Shown here: piece after piece, positions 40,173 through 51,200 of the stretch
Numbering within the stretch: the stretch's first letter is position 1
How the letters are laid out: every line of letters begins with the position of its first letter
Source: Tranzscheliella williamsii
Taxonomy: Eukaryota; Basidiomycota; Ustilaginomycetes; Ustilaginales; Ustilaginaceae
NCBI GenBank assembly: GCA_023212725.1
Contig: JALBYF010000040.1
Location: 62,001 to 126,000 of the forward strand
Direction: 5' to 3'
DNA length: 64,000 nucleotides
Program-made: the position numbers and the translations under genes
Notes under the pieces: generated by a model
Databases searched by the model: none
Seen by the model: only the letters and a program-made list of their open reading frames with translations
What the model was told of the DNA's origin: nothing

Positions 40173-43100
40173 ATGGAACCGCTGCCGAGCACCCGACGAC
40201 GCATCCGTGGTCATCGTCGGATGCGACGCTCAGATTCTAGCACTGGACTCCGGCTGCCTTTTCTGAGGAAATGGAGCGGTCTGGGCGAAGATCTGTTTCG
40301 AAAACACGGCCAGTGGATCTCGAAACACCAGATTCGGACCTTGCTCATCTGTTCCCTGGTGATCACCTCGCTTTTCTACCCAGCTGTAGGTATCTACTTT
40401 TGGGCTTCCAAGGGTGGACCGGGGGTGGCAAGAGGCGACGCCAGGAGCGTTTGGCGCTCCCTCAGTACTCCCTTTATGGATTCATTTGCCAGCAGCGGGA
40501 GCAAACATGTCAACAGCCTTAGCGACCTGAGAATGGTATGGGACGACGCGCGAGATCTTCGCGCCATTGATGTCCGAGACGCCGAAGCACTGTACCGAAC
40601 CGGCAGGAGACAGGACGCTACAGCGACTCCCTCACATCCTTCGGCATCACGACCGCGTTGCCAAAGCGTCCGTGTGGAGCACATCTTTGTGACCACCGAG
40701 GATATCATGTCTGGAAGCGGTCCCCGCTTTGGCGTGCTCGACAAGCGCATCCTCCATTCAGCACTTCAACTACAGAATCTCATTCAAACCGAAATCATCG
40801 GTGATGCTGATCTCGATTACGGTTATGGTTTAGCTTCCGATGACAACGAAGACGGCGGTGCCGATATCGATCAAGAGAAACTTTCGGTACCTCGTTGTGT
40901 GCGTGCCCGAGATTCGTTTCCTGGTCGCCCACGACCATCGGCAGATCCCATATCTAGCTCTTGCCTTGTCTTGTCACCTTTAGAGTTTTGGGGTATGGAT
41001 GCAGCAACCATCCTGCAGGACGGAGCTCCCGCTCGAACCTTGGCCGGTTCGCTGCACAATCGAACCTCGTTGGGTCTGCCACTTTCGATCCCCACCACAT
41101 TGGCAGGGCGGTGGCATCTGTTCAAGCGCCTCCCACGGGCCGAATACCTCGTATTCACCTTTTTCCTCGTCGATACGGACAGGGAAAGCTGCGGCCATCA
41201 ACCGGCGACCTCGCTTTCCTCCTCTACACCTCCCAAGAAAGAGCTAATCTCGTCTAGTCATGCCGCTTGGCTCGACTTGCTCAAGGGGCTAACTGGCGGC
41301 CAAGTGGCGGTAATCCCGTCCCAACAAAATTTACCGCATGAGCTCGTCTTGCAATTCCTACCTCGGCGGTCTGCCTCAGATGGCACTTCGAGCCATCTTC
41401 TCCTTCTAATCGCCTATGCACTGGTGCTCATCTATATCTCAAGAGGGCTAGTCAAGCTACGCAAGGTTCACTCGCGCTTCGGTCTGGCCTTTACTGGCAC
41501 AACACAGCTTATCATCAGCATGATTACGAGTGTCAGCATCTGCGCTCTGTTTGGCATCCGACTCAATCTGGTACCATGGGAACTATTGCCTTTCGTTGTC
41601 GTCGTCGTCGGCACCGAGAACATGTTCAGCCTCACCAAAGCCATCGTCGATACCCCTATCTCGTTGACTGTCACCTCAAGGATCGCCCATGGCCTGAGCA
41701 GAGTTGGCGTTTCGATCACGTTAACTACGCTGGCAGACATTCTGCTACTCCTTATCATCGCCGTTTTCATTGGTGTCGAAGTTGTGCGGGAATTCTGCAT
41801 ATTCGCAATTTTCTCTCTCCTCATGGACTGGTTTCTTCAGATGACTTTTTTCATAACCATCTTGAGCATCGACATGCAGCGATTAGAGCTAGCCGATCTA
41901 CTGACCCAGGGCACAAGACAAAGCAGAAGGGTTGAAAGCAGCAGCGGCAGCAACCCAAACCATGAAGCGAAAATCGATGAGCACAAGGTGGAGGGGCGTC
42001 CCGAGAGGCCAGCAAATGCCCTCATTTCACTCTTGCGCACGGTGTGGCGCGCAAGGACCGCTCGGACCGCTAGCCTCACCTTGATCCTCGTCTATATGGG
42101 CGGCCTGTATCTGTACTACGGCACGGGCTTCACGTTGCAGCAGGAGGAGCCCTTCATCTTACCACAGGATTGGGATGTCCCTCGGGCTTCAACATCTTCC
42201 TCTTTCGATCCATTTGCCCATCTAGGCAACGGTTCCAAGCCGGTGCTGCCGTGGTGGGTATCGTCGCCTAGCGCCGATCTGTGGAACTCGCTGAATAAGG
42301 TGGGAGCGCGCGAGCTCAAACTTACCGTCGAGCCGTGGACCATACTATCGCTCAAGTCGCTCAGTAGCACCCACTTACCTCCTTCGCCCACATCATTTGC
42401 AGGATGGGCCCTATTCCGCCCTCGCGTCCGAGCCGTAATATGGTTCACAAAGCTCGTTGTCCTTCCTATCTCAGGCACTACAGCACTACTGTGGATGCTA
42501 CTTCTGTATCTGCTCAAGGACACCGAGCTCCTGGATGCACAAAGGGATAAGTCGGAAGCAGACCCCTTAGGCATTGAAGACTCGCTCGATTCACCAGCCC
42601 TGTCATCAGCGATTCGAGTCTCAGTTCAGACCAATGCACACCAGTCCGACATCGAGGCTATAACCGAGAATGATGGACTCGCAGCATCAGTAGATGCATC
42701 AGGCTATCTTCAGCTCTGGCAATTCAACGGCGAATCACAACAACTGGAATTGACAGGAGCCGCAACCAGAATCTCAGATGTTCGGTCTGGACATGCAGAT
42801 GATCTTACTCCCATAACAACGATTGCACTAAGCGGTAACAACGGCTTTCTTGCTATTGGCTTCGCTTCAGGTCGAGTTACTTTCGTCCAGATCGACGGCA
42901 TGAAGCTTCTATGGGAGGTCATACCAGACCGAGAACCAGGCCCGGTGACGCAATTGGCCTTGCAATATAGGGGATCCCTTCACGCCTTGGATGCAGCGGT
43001 TGCCCTCTCGTGTCACCGAGACGGATCCATTTACGCTTGGGAGGTGGCGAAGCAGGAAGGGAAAGCCTGTAGATTTGGCGGTCCTGTTGCTGCAGGCCAT

Positions 43101-44360
43101 TGGCGTGCAGTGCCGATCCAATGCGTAGGCGACAATCATGCAAACGATGTTGTCTCTAACGTGACCTATGTCAGCTTTGGGTCAAGCGACGGCGAGTTCC
43201 AACTCTTATGCATCCGCAAGGGCGGCGAAAGTGTCACGGTCGGTTTTAATCTGCCCGAGCAGCACCATGGTCATGTTCGTACTGCTTTGCTCTACGAACG
43301 CCTGGATAAAGGATCAGCTCCAGACGAGGTAGCCTTGTGCAAAACTATATTGTTGCTGGGCTTTAGCGATGGCAGCATTAGGCTGTTTGACACATCTACC
43401 AGTACACTAATCAGCAGCATAGAGCTTGACGACGGTCCTGTTACCAACATTGCTCACGCGGACGGTGGAGACTTGAAGGCGCCTGCTTTCGTCGTGGAGA
43501 CACGGTCGAGGATTACGCTAGCCGTTATATCTAACGGGAGTGTAGGCTGGACTTCCTCCGATGCTTCAGCTTCGATCAACGACAGCTTGAATGGCTTCGG
43601 ATCGGGGTCGCCGCTCCGTATCCGCACGCCCAATGGATCTCGCGCCACTGCTGCGAGCCTTTGGACCGATGGATCCTCGCCTCCGAGCCCGGCGGCGGAG
43701 CTCGCCAATCCAATGTCGTATCCGATGTCGTCGCATGGCAGCGTCTCCAGGCATAGAAGAGCAAGTGCTCATACCAAAGAGCGTAGCGGCCCCGCCTCTG
43801 CAGCGGACGGAAGTTCGCTCAACCTCGCCGGCATACCTTCTCTATCCGTATCGACACTTCCACCCCCCAGTATCAAATCTGATGAGCCTCACTTGAGGAT
43901 CCTCGGCTGGATCCGCGCCGAGCGAGGTGGTTTCACCACAGCACGGCAAAGGTCTGTCCTATTCGGGGTGTGCCGGTCTAAGAGATCTGTACCATCATCA
44001 TCGAGGGAAGGCAGCAGTCAGGAGGACGCTACGCCTCGAAGCAGATGGGAATGCTGGAGCCTCGACCTACGTGAGGAGCTCGTCTTGGGTCGGGCTGGCG
44101 AACTACTCGTACCACGCCAGCCTCTGGCCCTAGAACCGGAACTGGCGACCTTCACTCCAAAAGTGCACATGACGAAGCCCACCCAAGCCTGGCGACCGCA
44201 ACTTGGTTTCGCCAATGGCACAGACTACAGAGATGCTTTGGCCTTCACAAAGATCCACCCAGTCACTAGCATGCCGGACTGCACAGGTCGAGCTGCTCTG
44301 CTATTGTTTGGGTTTGGAGGATCGATCGGCATCGCACGCCTTCCTATTGATCAGGCTTGA
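40173..44360 (+). CDS. SCAP: SCAP-type sterol sensor (SREBP cleavage-activating protein homologue)
   Basis: Intronless, 1395 aa. SCAP escorts the SREBP transcription factor between ER and Golgi according to sterol level; fission yeast Scp1 also uses this system to sense oxygen. After a basic N-terminus, the first membrane helix is at about 54-77, then a lumenal loop to about 400. The sterol-sensing domain follows (about 405-573): 'IYISRGLVKLRK' (compare YIYFSTRKI of human SCAP), 'LPFVVVVVGTENMFSLTKAIV', 'SRIAHGLSRVG' and 'EFCIFAIFSLLMDWFLQM', ending 'LSIDMQRLEL'. A second lumenal part and helix lie near 645-780. WD40-like repeats fill the cytosolic C-terminus from about 820 ('ASVDASGYLQLWQ', 'GFSDGSIRLFD'). 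The order matches SCAP. No SREBP or Insig gene is in the window. Confidence 0.9.
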   Translation: MEPLPSTRRRIRGHRRMRRSDSSTGLRLPFLRKWSGLGEDLFRKHGQWISKHQIRTLLICSLVITSLFYPAVGIYFWASKGGPGVARGDARSVWRSLSTPFMDSFASSGSKHVNSLSDLRMVWDDARDLRAIDVRDAEALYRTGRRQDATATPSHPSASRPRCQSVRVEHIFVTTEDIMSGSGPRFGVLDKRILHSALQLQNLIQTEIIGDADLDYGYGLASDDNEDGGADIDQEKLSVPRCVRARDSFPGRPRPSADPISSSCLVLSPLEFWGMDAATILQDGAPARTLAGSLHNRTSLGLPLSIPTTLAGRWHLFKRLPRAEYLVFTFFLVDTDRESCGHQPATSLSSSTPPKKELISSSHAAWLDLLKGLTGGQVAVIPSQQNLPHELVLQFLPRRSASDGTSSHLLLLIAYALVLIYISRGLVKLRKVHSRFGLAFTGTTQLIISMITSVSICALFGIRLNLVPWELLPFVVVVVGTENMFSLTKAIVDTPISLTVTSRIAHGLSRVGVSITLTTLADILLLLIIAVFIGVEVVREFCIFAIFSLLMDWFLQMTFFITILSIDMQRLELADLLTQGTRQSRRVESSSGSNPNHEAKIDEHKVEGRPERPANALISLLRTVWRARTARTASLTLILVYMGGLYLYYGTGFTLQQEEPFILPQDWDVPRASTSSSFDPFAHLGNGSKPVLPWWVSSPSADLWNSLNKVGARELKLTVEPWTILSLKSLSSTHLPPSPTSFAGWALFRPRVRAVIWFTKLVVLPISGTTALLWMLLLYLLKDTELLDAQRDKSEADPLGIEDSLDSPALSSAIRVSVQTNAHQSDIEAITENDGLAASVDASGYLQLWQFNGESQQLELTGAATRISDVRSGHADDLTPITTIALSGNNGFLAIGFASGRVTFVQIDGMKLLWEVIPDREPGPVTQLALQYRGSLHALDAAVALSCHRDGSIYAWEVAKQEGKACRFGGPVAAGHWRAVPIQCVGDNHANDVVSNVTYVSFGSSDGEFQLLCIRKGGESVTVGFNLPEQHHGHVRTALLYERLDKGSAPDEVALCKTILLLGFSDGSIRLFDTSTSTLISSIELDDGPVTNIAHADGGDLKAPAFVVETRSRITLAVISNGSVGWTSSDASASINDSLNGFGSGSPLRIRTPNGSRATAASLWTDGSSPPSPAAELANPMSYPMSSHGSVSRHRRASAHTKERSGPASAADGSSLNLAGIPSLSVSTLPPPSIKSDEPHLRILGWIRAERGGFTTARQRSVLFGVCRSKRSVPSSSREGSSQEDATPRSRWECWSLDLREELVLGRAGELLVPRQPLALEPELATFTPKVHMTKPTQAWRPQLGFANGTDYRDALAFTKIHPVTSMPDCTGRAALLLFGFGGSIGIARLPIDQA

Positions 44361-45538
44361 TCTTCTCGCTGGATCCCTGTATTCTACTCTACCTTTTCGT
44401 AATGATGCTACGGCTGAAGGAATGACGAGGGCTCATTATTACTGTTTGCGAGTTTTGACCGGCAATCTTCGAGCATATCCCGCAGCAGTGGGAACACATG
44501 TCGGCAAACTCGCACTAGGGTGAATCTATGGTGCTACATCAGACTTTGTGCAGCTTACGGCAGGTATTCCAGCTTTGCAGCACAGCCGCTCCTAATGACA
44601 GGTGGGAGCTTTGCAAGTAGCCCCCGCCTCAGGGCGAAAGCAGTTAGGACACCTCTGGTGAAAATGGTTCCCTGCGGTAAAAGGTTGGGCGGCGCGGGTG
44701 TGATCAAGCCAGTTATCGATCCCAAATGCAGAGATTAAGGAGCGCGCATAGGATCTACATGGTGTACACGAGTTCAATACTGCCCCTCTGACTATCCTAT
44801 GTGAGCATATGGCCGGTCCGATGCACCCGGCATTACATCAGGGGATAAGCAATTCATTCCACTAGCTCCATCCGCCAACTTACTCTTTCTTTCCTGGGGT
44901 CAGCTCACGTCTTCTTGTATGTTCACGAGTGGGACAGCCGCCACTCGGCGGGTTAGGTCCGTGCGTCCGGACGTCACTGGATGTTGCGAAGTTTATCACC
45001 GCTTGATCTGACTGATGACTGGTCGATCTAAGTTAGTAGACTTCAGATCACAGAGAGTTGGATTACACGTAAAATTGCAAACTGTAGAAGTGCGTAAAGC
45101 CGTAAAGTCGAGCGCTACGAAGGAGCGAATTCCACCGATCTTGGTCTCGGATTTTGCTGGGGACGTTGCTAAGTGAGCATTTGCGCAGCCTGTGCACTGG
45201 CCAGAGACGTAATGCACTGCGCCCGCGCTCGATTCGCTTCTCTGATCAGAATCGCTGACCTCTGTGCGCTGACGGCTGACCGCGTCGGACTATCGCATCA
45301 TAGAGCGGGCAACTACGCAGCAAGCGGCCAATCGATCTTCCAGCTTCCTTCCTCGCCGTCCCTCGCACGCAGCTCGTTCCGTTCCAACATATCCACTTTT
45401 GCCTCGGGAGCTGTGCCTTCACCTCGAACCTCTTCCTTGCCATATAATCACATTTGCTCGCCACAAGCTTTCGCAAGGATTTTCTCTTCGGCTCGAAACC
45501 GCATCCTGTCCCTCACATCGCATCTTACTCCGTCCAAG
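44361..45538. other. SCAP 3' flank and 6PGDH promoter/leader
   Basis: About 1.2 kb. The last 200 bases before GND1 are C/T-rich. No gene, RNA or repeat recognised. Confidence 0.5.
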
Positions 45539-47366
45539 ATGTCTTCCGAAGCTGTGTAAGTACTACCCCCATAATCGCCATGGCTCCGGCGCATTACCAG
45601 TCCAGAAAGCGTTTGTCAGGCTATAGATAGACTAACCATGGCATACTGCGTGGACGCCTTTTGCAGTGCTGATATCGGCCTGATCGGCCTGGCCGTGATG
45701 GGCCAAAACCTTATCCTTAACATGAACGGTGAGAATACGCACAAGCGAGCAGCGATGGAACACGACGAAGCTGAGCAGCGATACTGATCGGAAACGTCTT
45801 TGCAATCCTTCCTGCCTGCTACAGACAAGGGATTCACCGTTTGCGCTTTCAACCGAACCACCAGCAAGGTCGACGACTTCCTTGCTAACGAGGCCAAGGG
45901 TGAGTACGATCTATTATGGCTGGGTCTGTCCTGAAATTCTGCGAAAAAGTGCAGATAGGGTCAGATCCAAATCCTGATAGAGTTGTCATACTGAACCGTC
46001 TTTTTTAACGCTTTTCTTCCATTACTATCCCCAATCGACAGGTACCAATGTCGTTGGCGCCAAGTCCATTGAGGAGTTCGTTTCCAAGCTGAAGCGACCC
46101 CGTAAGATGATCCTTCTTGTCAAGGCCGGACCTGCTGTTGACGCCTTTATCCAGCAACTGACCCCTCATCTCGAGAAGGGTGACATCATTATCGACGGCG
46201 GTAACTCTCACTACCCCGATTCGATCCGACGCACCAAGGAGCTGGAGGCTAAGGGTCTCCTTTTCGTGGGTTCCGGTGTCTCTGGTGGTGAGGAGGGCGC
46301 CCGATACGGCCCTTCGCTCATGCCCGGTGGATCTGATGCTGCTTGGCCCGAGATCAAGGAAATTTTCCAGAAAACCGCCGCTCAATCCGATGGCGAGCCA
46401 TGCTGTGACTGGGTTGGACAGACCGGTGCCGGCCACTACGTAAAGATGGTTCACAACGGTATTGAGTACGGAGACATGCAGCTCATTTGCGAGGCTTACG
46501 ATATCCTCAAGCACGGTCTTGGCCTCAAGGAGACCGAGATTGGCGACATCTTCACCAAGTGGAACACCGGTGTCCTTGATTCCTTCCTTATCGAGATCAC
46601 CCGGGACATCCTCAAGTACAACGATGAAGATGGAACCCCCTTGCTGACCAAGATCCTCGACTCTGCCGGACAGAAGGGTACCGGAAAGTGGACTGCTATC
46701 AACGCGCTCGACCTTGGCCAGCCCGTCACCCTGATCGGTGAGGCTGTCTTTGCTCGATGCCTTTCTTCGCTTAAGGGCGAGCGAACCCGGGCTTCCAAGA
46801 TCCTTGGTGGTCCCGAGATCAAGCCCTTCGAGGGAAACAAGGAGCAATTCATTGCTGACCTCGAGCAGGCTCTTTATGCTTCCAAGATTGTCTCGTATGC
46901 TCAGGGCTTCATGCTGATGCGAGAGGCTGCCAAGGAGTACGACTGGAAGCTCAACAACCCTTCTATTGCCCTCATGTGGCGAGGAGGTTGCATTATCCGA
47001 TCCGTCTTCCTCAAGGACATCACTGCTGCGTTCCGAAAGAACCCCGAACTTGAGAACCTGCTGTTCGATGACTTCTTTAACAAGGCTATCCACAACGCGC
47101 AGGAGGGCTGGCGACGAGTGGTGGCTCAGGCTATTCTTTGGGGTATCCCCACCCCTGCCTTCTCGACCGCTCTGGCCTTCTTTGACGGCTACCGACGAGA
47201 GACGCTTCCCGCCAACCTCCTTCAGGCCCAGCGAGACTACTTTGGCGCACACACCTTCCGTATCCTCCCCCAGTTCGCCACCAACAAGATGCCTGAGGGT
47301 CAGGACATCCACGTCAACTGGACCGGACGAGGCGGAAACGTTTCCGCTTCCACCTACCAGGCATAA
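45539..47366 (+). CDS. GND1: 6-phosphogluconate dehydrogenase, decarboxylating
   Basis: Four exons, join(45539..45555, 45667..45728, 45825..45899, 46042..47366), 492 aa; introns of 111, 96 and 142 nt cluster at the 5' end and all phases agree. Exon 1 has only 17 nt. The enzyme oxidises 6-phosphogluconate to ribulose 5-phosphate with NADP+, the second NADPH-yielding step of the cytosolic pentose phosphate pathway. Seen: Rossmann '[15 protein letters not shown]', '[12 protein letters not shown]', '[12 protein letters not shown]', '[21 protein letters not shown]', the catalytic '[15 protein letters not shown]', and C-terminal '[16 protein letters not shown]'. Arginine codons are mostly CGA, unlike most neighbours and like PMA1, which suggests high expression. 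A long antisense frame (46005-47312) is a by-product of this codon bias. Confidence 0.97.
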
Positions 47367-47751
47367 GCTTCACGTCTTATCTGGTGTGCCCTGTCCATGC
47401 GCGCATGCTGACGAACCTGGAATGGTACGGATTCGGAAGCTTCGAGAATTTTGCGACCATGTGGCGTGGCGCATACCGCCTCCCGCCTCTTATCTGTCCC
47501 AAGCTGTATCCGGGTCCAGCTCATCTAATCTGAAAACCCTATCTGATGATTGATGTGCGTGCGTAGTGTTCGTGGTGCATTGTCCACCTGGCAATAGGCT
47601 GCGATCACACGGCCAAAGCTCCGGGGCAAGATTGTTTGTCTGCGCCTAGCTCTAGAGACGTTACTGTAAATCGGAAGAATAACAAGAGTGTGAACGAAAA
47701 TGCGACAAAGACGGGATAAAGATGTGACAAACCAAAAAAAATGGCTGCGAC

Positions 47752-47756
47752 AAAAA
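47752..47756 (-). terminator. Pol III T-run terminator of the tRNA gene
   Basis: A run of five T on the minus strand begins two bases after the tRNA 3' end. A longer T-run follows further on. Confidence 0.6.
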
Positions 47757-47757
47757 T

Positions 47758-47863
47758 GCTCCTTACAGGATTCGAACCTGTGGCCTATTCCGAATGCAGT
47801 AATCCCGGGTCTGGGAACGACCCAAAGTGTAAAGGAAGCGCTCTTCCACTGAGCTAAAGAAGC
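47758..47863 (-). tRNA. tRNA with intron, probably tRNA-Val(UAC)
   Basis: Read on the minus strand: acceptor strand GCTTCTT pairs with 3' AAGGAGC (one G-U pair). The A box TAGCTCAGTGG and the B box GGTTCGAATCC are both canonical, and the T stem ACAGG/CCTGT is perfect. The anticodon loop reads TTTACAC with U33, anticodon UAC and A37. A 34-nt intron between A37 and C38 restores the 3' half of the anticodon stem (GGAAT); the outermost pair is mismatched. Mature length is 72 nt without CCA. The acceptor stem is unlike usual Val tRNAs, so the identity is less sure than the tRNA call. Confidence 0.8.
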
Positions 47864-48279
47864 TGGGTTCGAATTGAACACTGACTATTACGTATATATG
47901 TCGATATGTGTCCCCTCGTCGCGTTGTTTAAACGTTCTAGGTGGATTGGCGTAGTTCTGAAGCGCAGCCCCGAACAGGCAATCGCAGTAAGAAGCGAGTA
48001 AGCGACTGGCGCAGTCTGGGTTCAGGTTGGAGATATTCCGTTACGAAAAGTGAGCTGTGGGCATGATGTCGTGAGTTGTCCAGCCATGACGAAACTTTGT
48101 CTGTCCCAAGCACAGACGCACAGACCACTATCTGGCGTATTCACGTGTGAGAAGAGCGTGCCCGAAAATTGTGCCCGACGCATGCACTTCGAAAGCACAG
48201 CCAAAAGCACAGCTAACAGGAAGGCAAATCAACGTTGTTACTTTCAATCAGACTGCCGCCGTAGCGCATACTTACAGCG

Positions 48280-51200
48280 ATGACGGACGAAGCTTTGAAG
48301 GAGCGGCTCAAATCTCTTCGAGACGCGAGTTACGCTTCCTCACTTCTGCCATCGTCAACATCGTTATCCGGACCTCGACGTCCGCCACCAAAAAACCCAT
48401 CCACCCACATCCCTGCAGCAGCTGCAGATCTCGTCCAAGACCAGGACCAAGCTCTGTTCCATCGGCTTGAGAATCTGAAGGCCTCTCCTGCCACTGTCCA
48501 GTCAAAGCGCCCTCCCACACTTGTCTTGCCCTCGTCATCCGGCGCGACTGACGGGCTTGACGACGTCGAAGCATTGATCAGAGCGACCCAAGACCAGCTG
48601 GCAGTTGAAGGTCTTACAGCCGAGTGCGAGCCTCTGGAACTCGAGGTAGAAGATAAACCTTTCGAGCGGTCTGTTAGCGAGCTCGCCGAAGAAGCCACAC
48701 GCATTGTCAACATGGCTCGTGACGAGGTTGCCCTGGAGGAGCAATTGGGCAACATCCGCGAAGAAAACTATAAAGTCGGTGACGACTTTACGGCTGCAGA
48801 TGGTGTCTGTCATTATGAGGATCCTGCCCAGAATAAAGAGAATTGCCATCAGAATGAGCTAGAAGCAGCTTTGGCTGACGCTTCGCTGGATTGGGACATT
48901 AGCTATGCCCCTCCCGACAGCGTGCCTGAGAGCCTAGATAGCTCAACTTACAGTTCCCAACGTACTCAAGCCCGTCGATCCAAGTGGTCCACCGGAGGTC
49001 TCTTCTTTGTTCTCACCTTCACGTTGGTAATCCTTGCGGTCTCCTCTATCCCCAGCGCCTACGCTTTCGGCGCCGGGAACATTCCATCCTTCGCCTACAT
49101 GGAAGGTAAAGCGTTCCGCCACGGAGATATCGAAGACATCCTGGAAGAACTGGCAAAAAAAGTGGGAGGCTCGCTGTTCGGCTCCAGCAAATTTGGCGGT
49201 CTCGACATCAAAAGAACATATTTCGGTAATTGGCTCCGAGATTACAGCCAGGCCATGGATGTCGCTGCTTTGCAGAAGATGTCCAAGCAAGCCATTCTCA
49301 ACATTGTCATGGTCCTTGGCTTCCTCGCACATGGCTACGCAACGGCTGAATTTCAAGTAACCGACGAGAGACTCGGCGTCTATCTTCCAGAGGAGCATCT
49401 TGACAACCCGAAAGGTTATGCGGAGGGCAAGGATGCACGAGAGTTTGATTCACGGTTGCGAGAACCAGTCAACCCTCAGGAGCTCGACATCGACCCCAGA
49501 TCTGGAATGAAGAATTATCTGGCCAATGAGTCGGGCAACTGGCGCACTGGCTCTGGACTCATTCGAGAAACGCTTCGGCGTGTCATTGAGAAAGGCCGAC
49601 AGGCTCGACAAAGCGGACGAGACGAAGATCTGTACGAGGCCTATCGGCTTCTTGGCCAGGCGCTCCACACTCTCGAGGACTTTCCCGCCCATAGCAACTG
49701 GACAGAATTGGCACTGCACCGTCTCGGGCACCACAACGTTTTCCTCCACGTTGGCGATAATGTAAAAGTCAAAGCTCCTGACGGCACACACGTCGCTCCA
49801 ATCGTCACGGGTACATTCGGTAGCGCCGATTTCATCCATTCACTCCTTGGCGAGGCACAGGACCATCTCTCCGAAGCTTCAATCTCCGATCTTAACAAGG
49901 CGATGGATGATGCCAAGACCAAGGCCAGTGGTAGCAATCGGAGTGTGGTCCAGGATCTCCTCGGCTCACTCGCAAAAGTGCCTGGTGCGGGAGGAGACGG
50001 TGTATCTCGTGACCTTGAGGAGGTGTCTCGGGGTCCCGCCTCCAACCCAGCAGATATGTCGCCTCAAGAGATGTATAAAAATCTTTGGAAGATCTTGGAG
50101 CTCCGTGACCGCATCATGAAGGGCATCGAAGGCACCATCGAAAAGATCCCTGGTCTCAGCTCCCTTGTTGAGAAGTTGACCAATGAGCTCAACATCTTTG
50201 TCTTCACCCTCATCGAGCCATATGCCAAGCCCATTATGCAGCAGGGAATGAATGCACTAAAGCTCGGTTCTGGAGCCGTCATCAACAAATCCGAACAATA
50301 TGAGGTATTTGATAACCCCAATGCTTCTGACCCGACGCATTCGATGCTCAGCAAGGATCACTTTGGCCTGGTCCTCAACGAAGTCGCTGGCAATGTAGCC
50401 AGAATCATTGTCAAGCACACCGTTGTCAAAGTGGTCAAGGCTTGGGATGACCGGAATATGGACGCCTCGCACGTGGCAGACGAGTGTTTGGCACCCATGT
50501 TCCATCCGTACTGGTTCGGTGGTCAAGCGCAGGTCCAGAAGGACATGATGGACTACGTCGCTGACTGGGCCCGTAGGAATCCCAACGAGATCCGAAAACT
50601 TGACAAACAAAGTGTTCGCAACCACACAAATACCAGAAGCGGTAAAGCGGAGCCACACTCTCACGGCGACGATCAGCCGAACATGAGCTCGTTCATGGGT
50701 GGAGGAAGCAGTCAGGCTGCTTATAGCTTCCAAGGCGGTGCCCACCACGCGGGCGGCGGTAATACTGGGGGCAGTTCTGGCGGCAATAGCATGGGGTCGG
50801 AGATGGCTGGGTATGCGTCCAACTACGTGTCGAACCAGGTCCACGGTTTTGTTGGTGGCCGCATGCCTGGCAGCAGCCAAGGCTTCCGCGACGGTCCGGG
50901 GAACGCCCCCGACAGCCGACCGGAGGAACCGGCCATCAGGTACGGCCGGGCTGATACCGACAGCGTCCGTCGACCGCACCACGAGGGCGGTAGCAACCGC
51001 TACTATGGTGATAGTGACCGGGTCCAGGAGGACCGCAGACCCTTCGGTGCGGACATTGATAACCGGCCTTCGTTCCCACAAGCCGAGCCAACGGGCCACA
51101 GCGGCTACGGAGGCTCGGGCTACGATGCGCCCGGCTACGCTCCTCCCGCTGGCTTCGCACACCCCCCTGGTCCACCGCCTGGTCAGGACCCATACAATCA

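Larger units (their letters stand above)
47367..48279. other. Intergenic region around the tRNA gene
   Basis: Holds the GND1 3' flank, the tRNA gene (47758-47863) and the leader of the HET-C gene. A CTTACAG directly before the HET-C ATG could be the end of a leader intron; no donor was settled. Confidence 0.5.

Noticed and set aside
46005..47312. 435-codon open frame on the minus strand
   Set aside because: Antisense shadow of GND1 exon 4, same codon-bias cause.
47865..47880. Second B-box-like GGTTCGAATTG beside the tRNA
   Set aside because: No A box or cloverleaf can be built around it on the plus strand.
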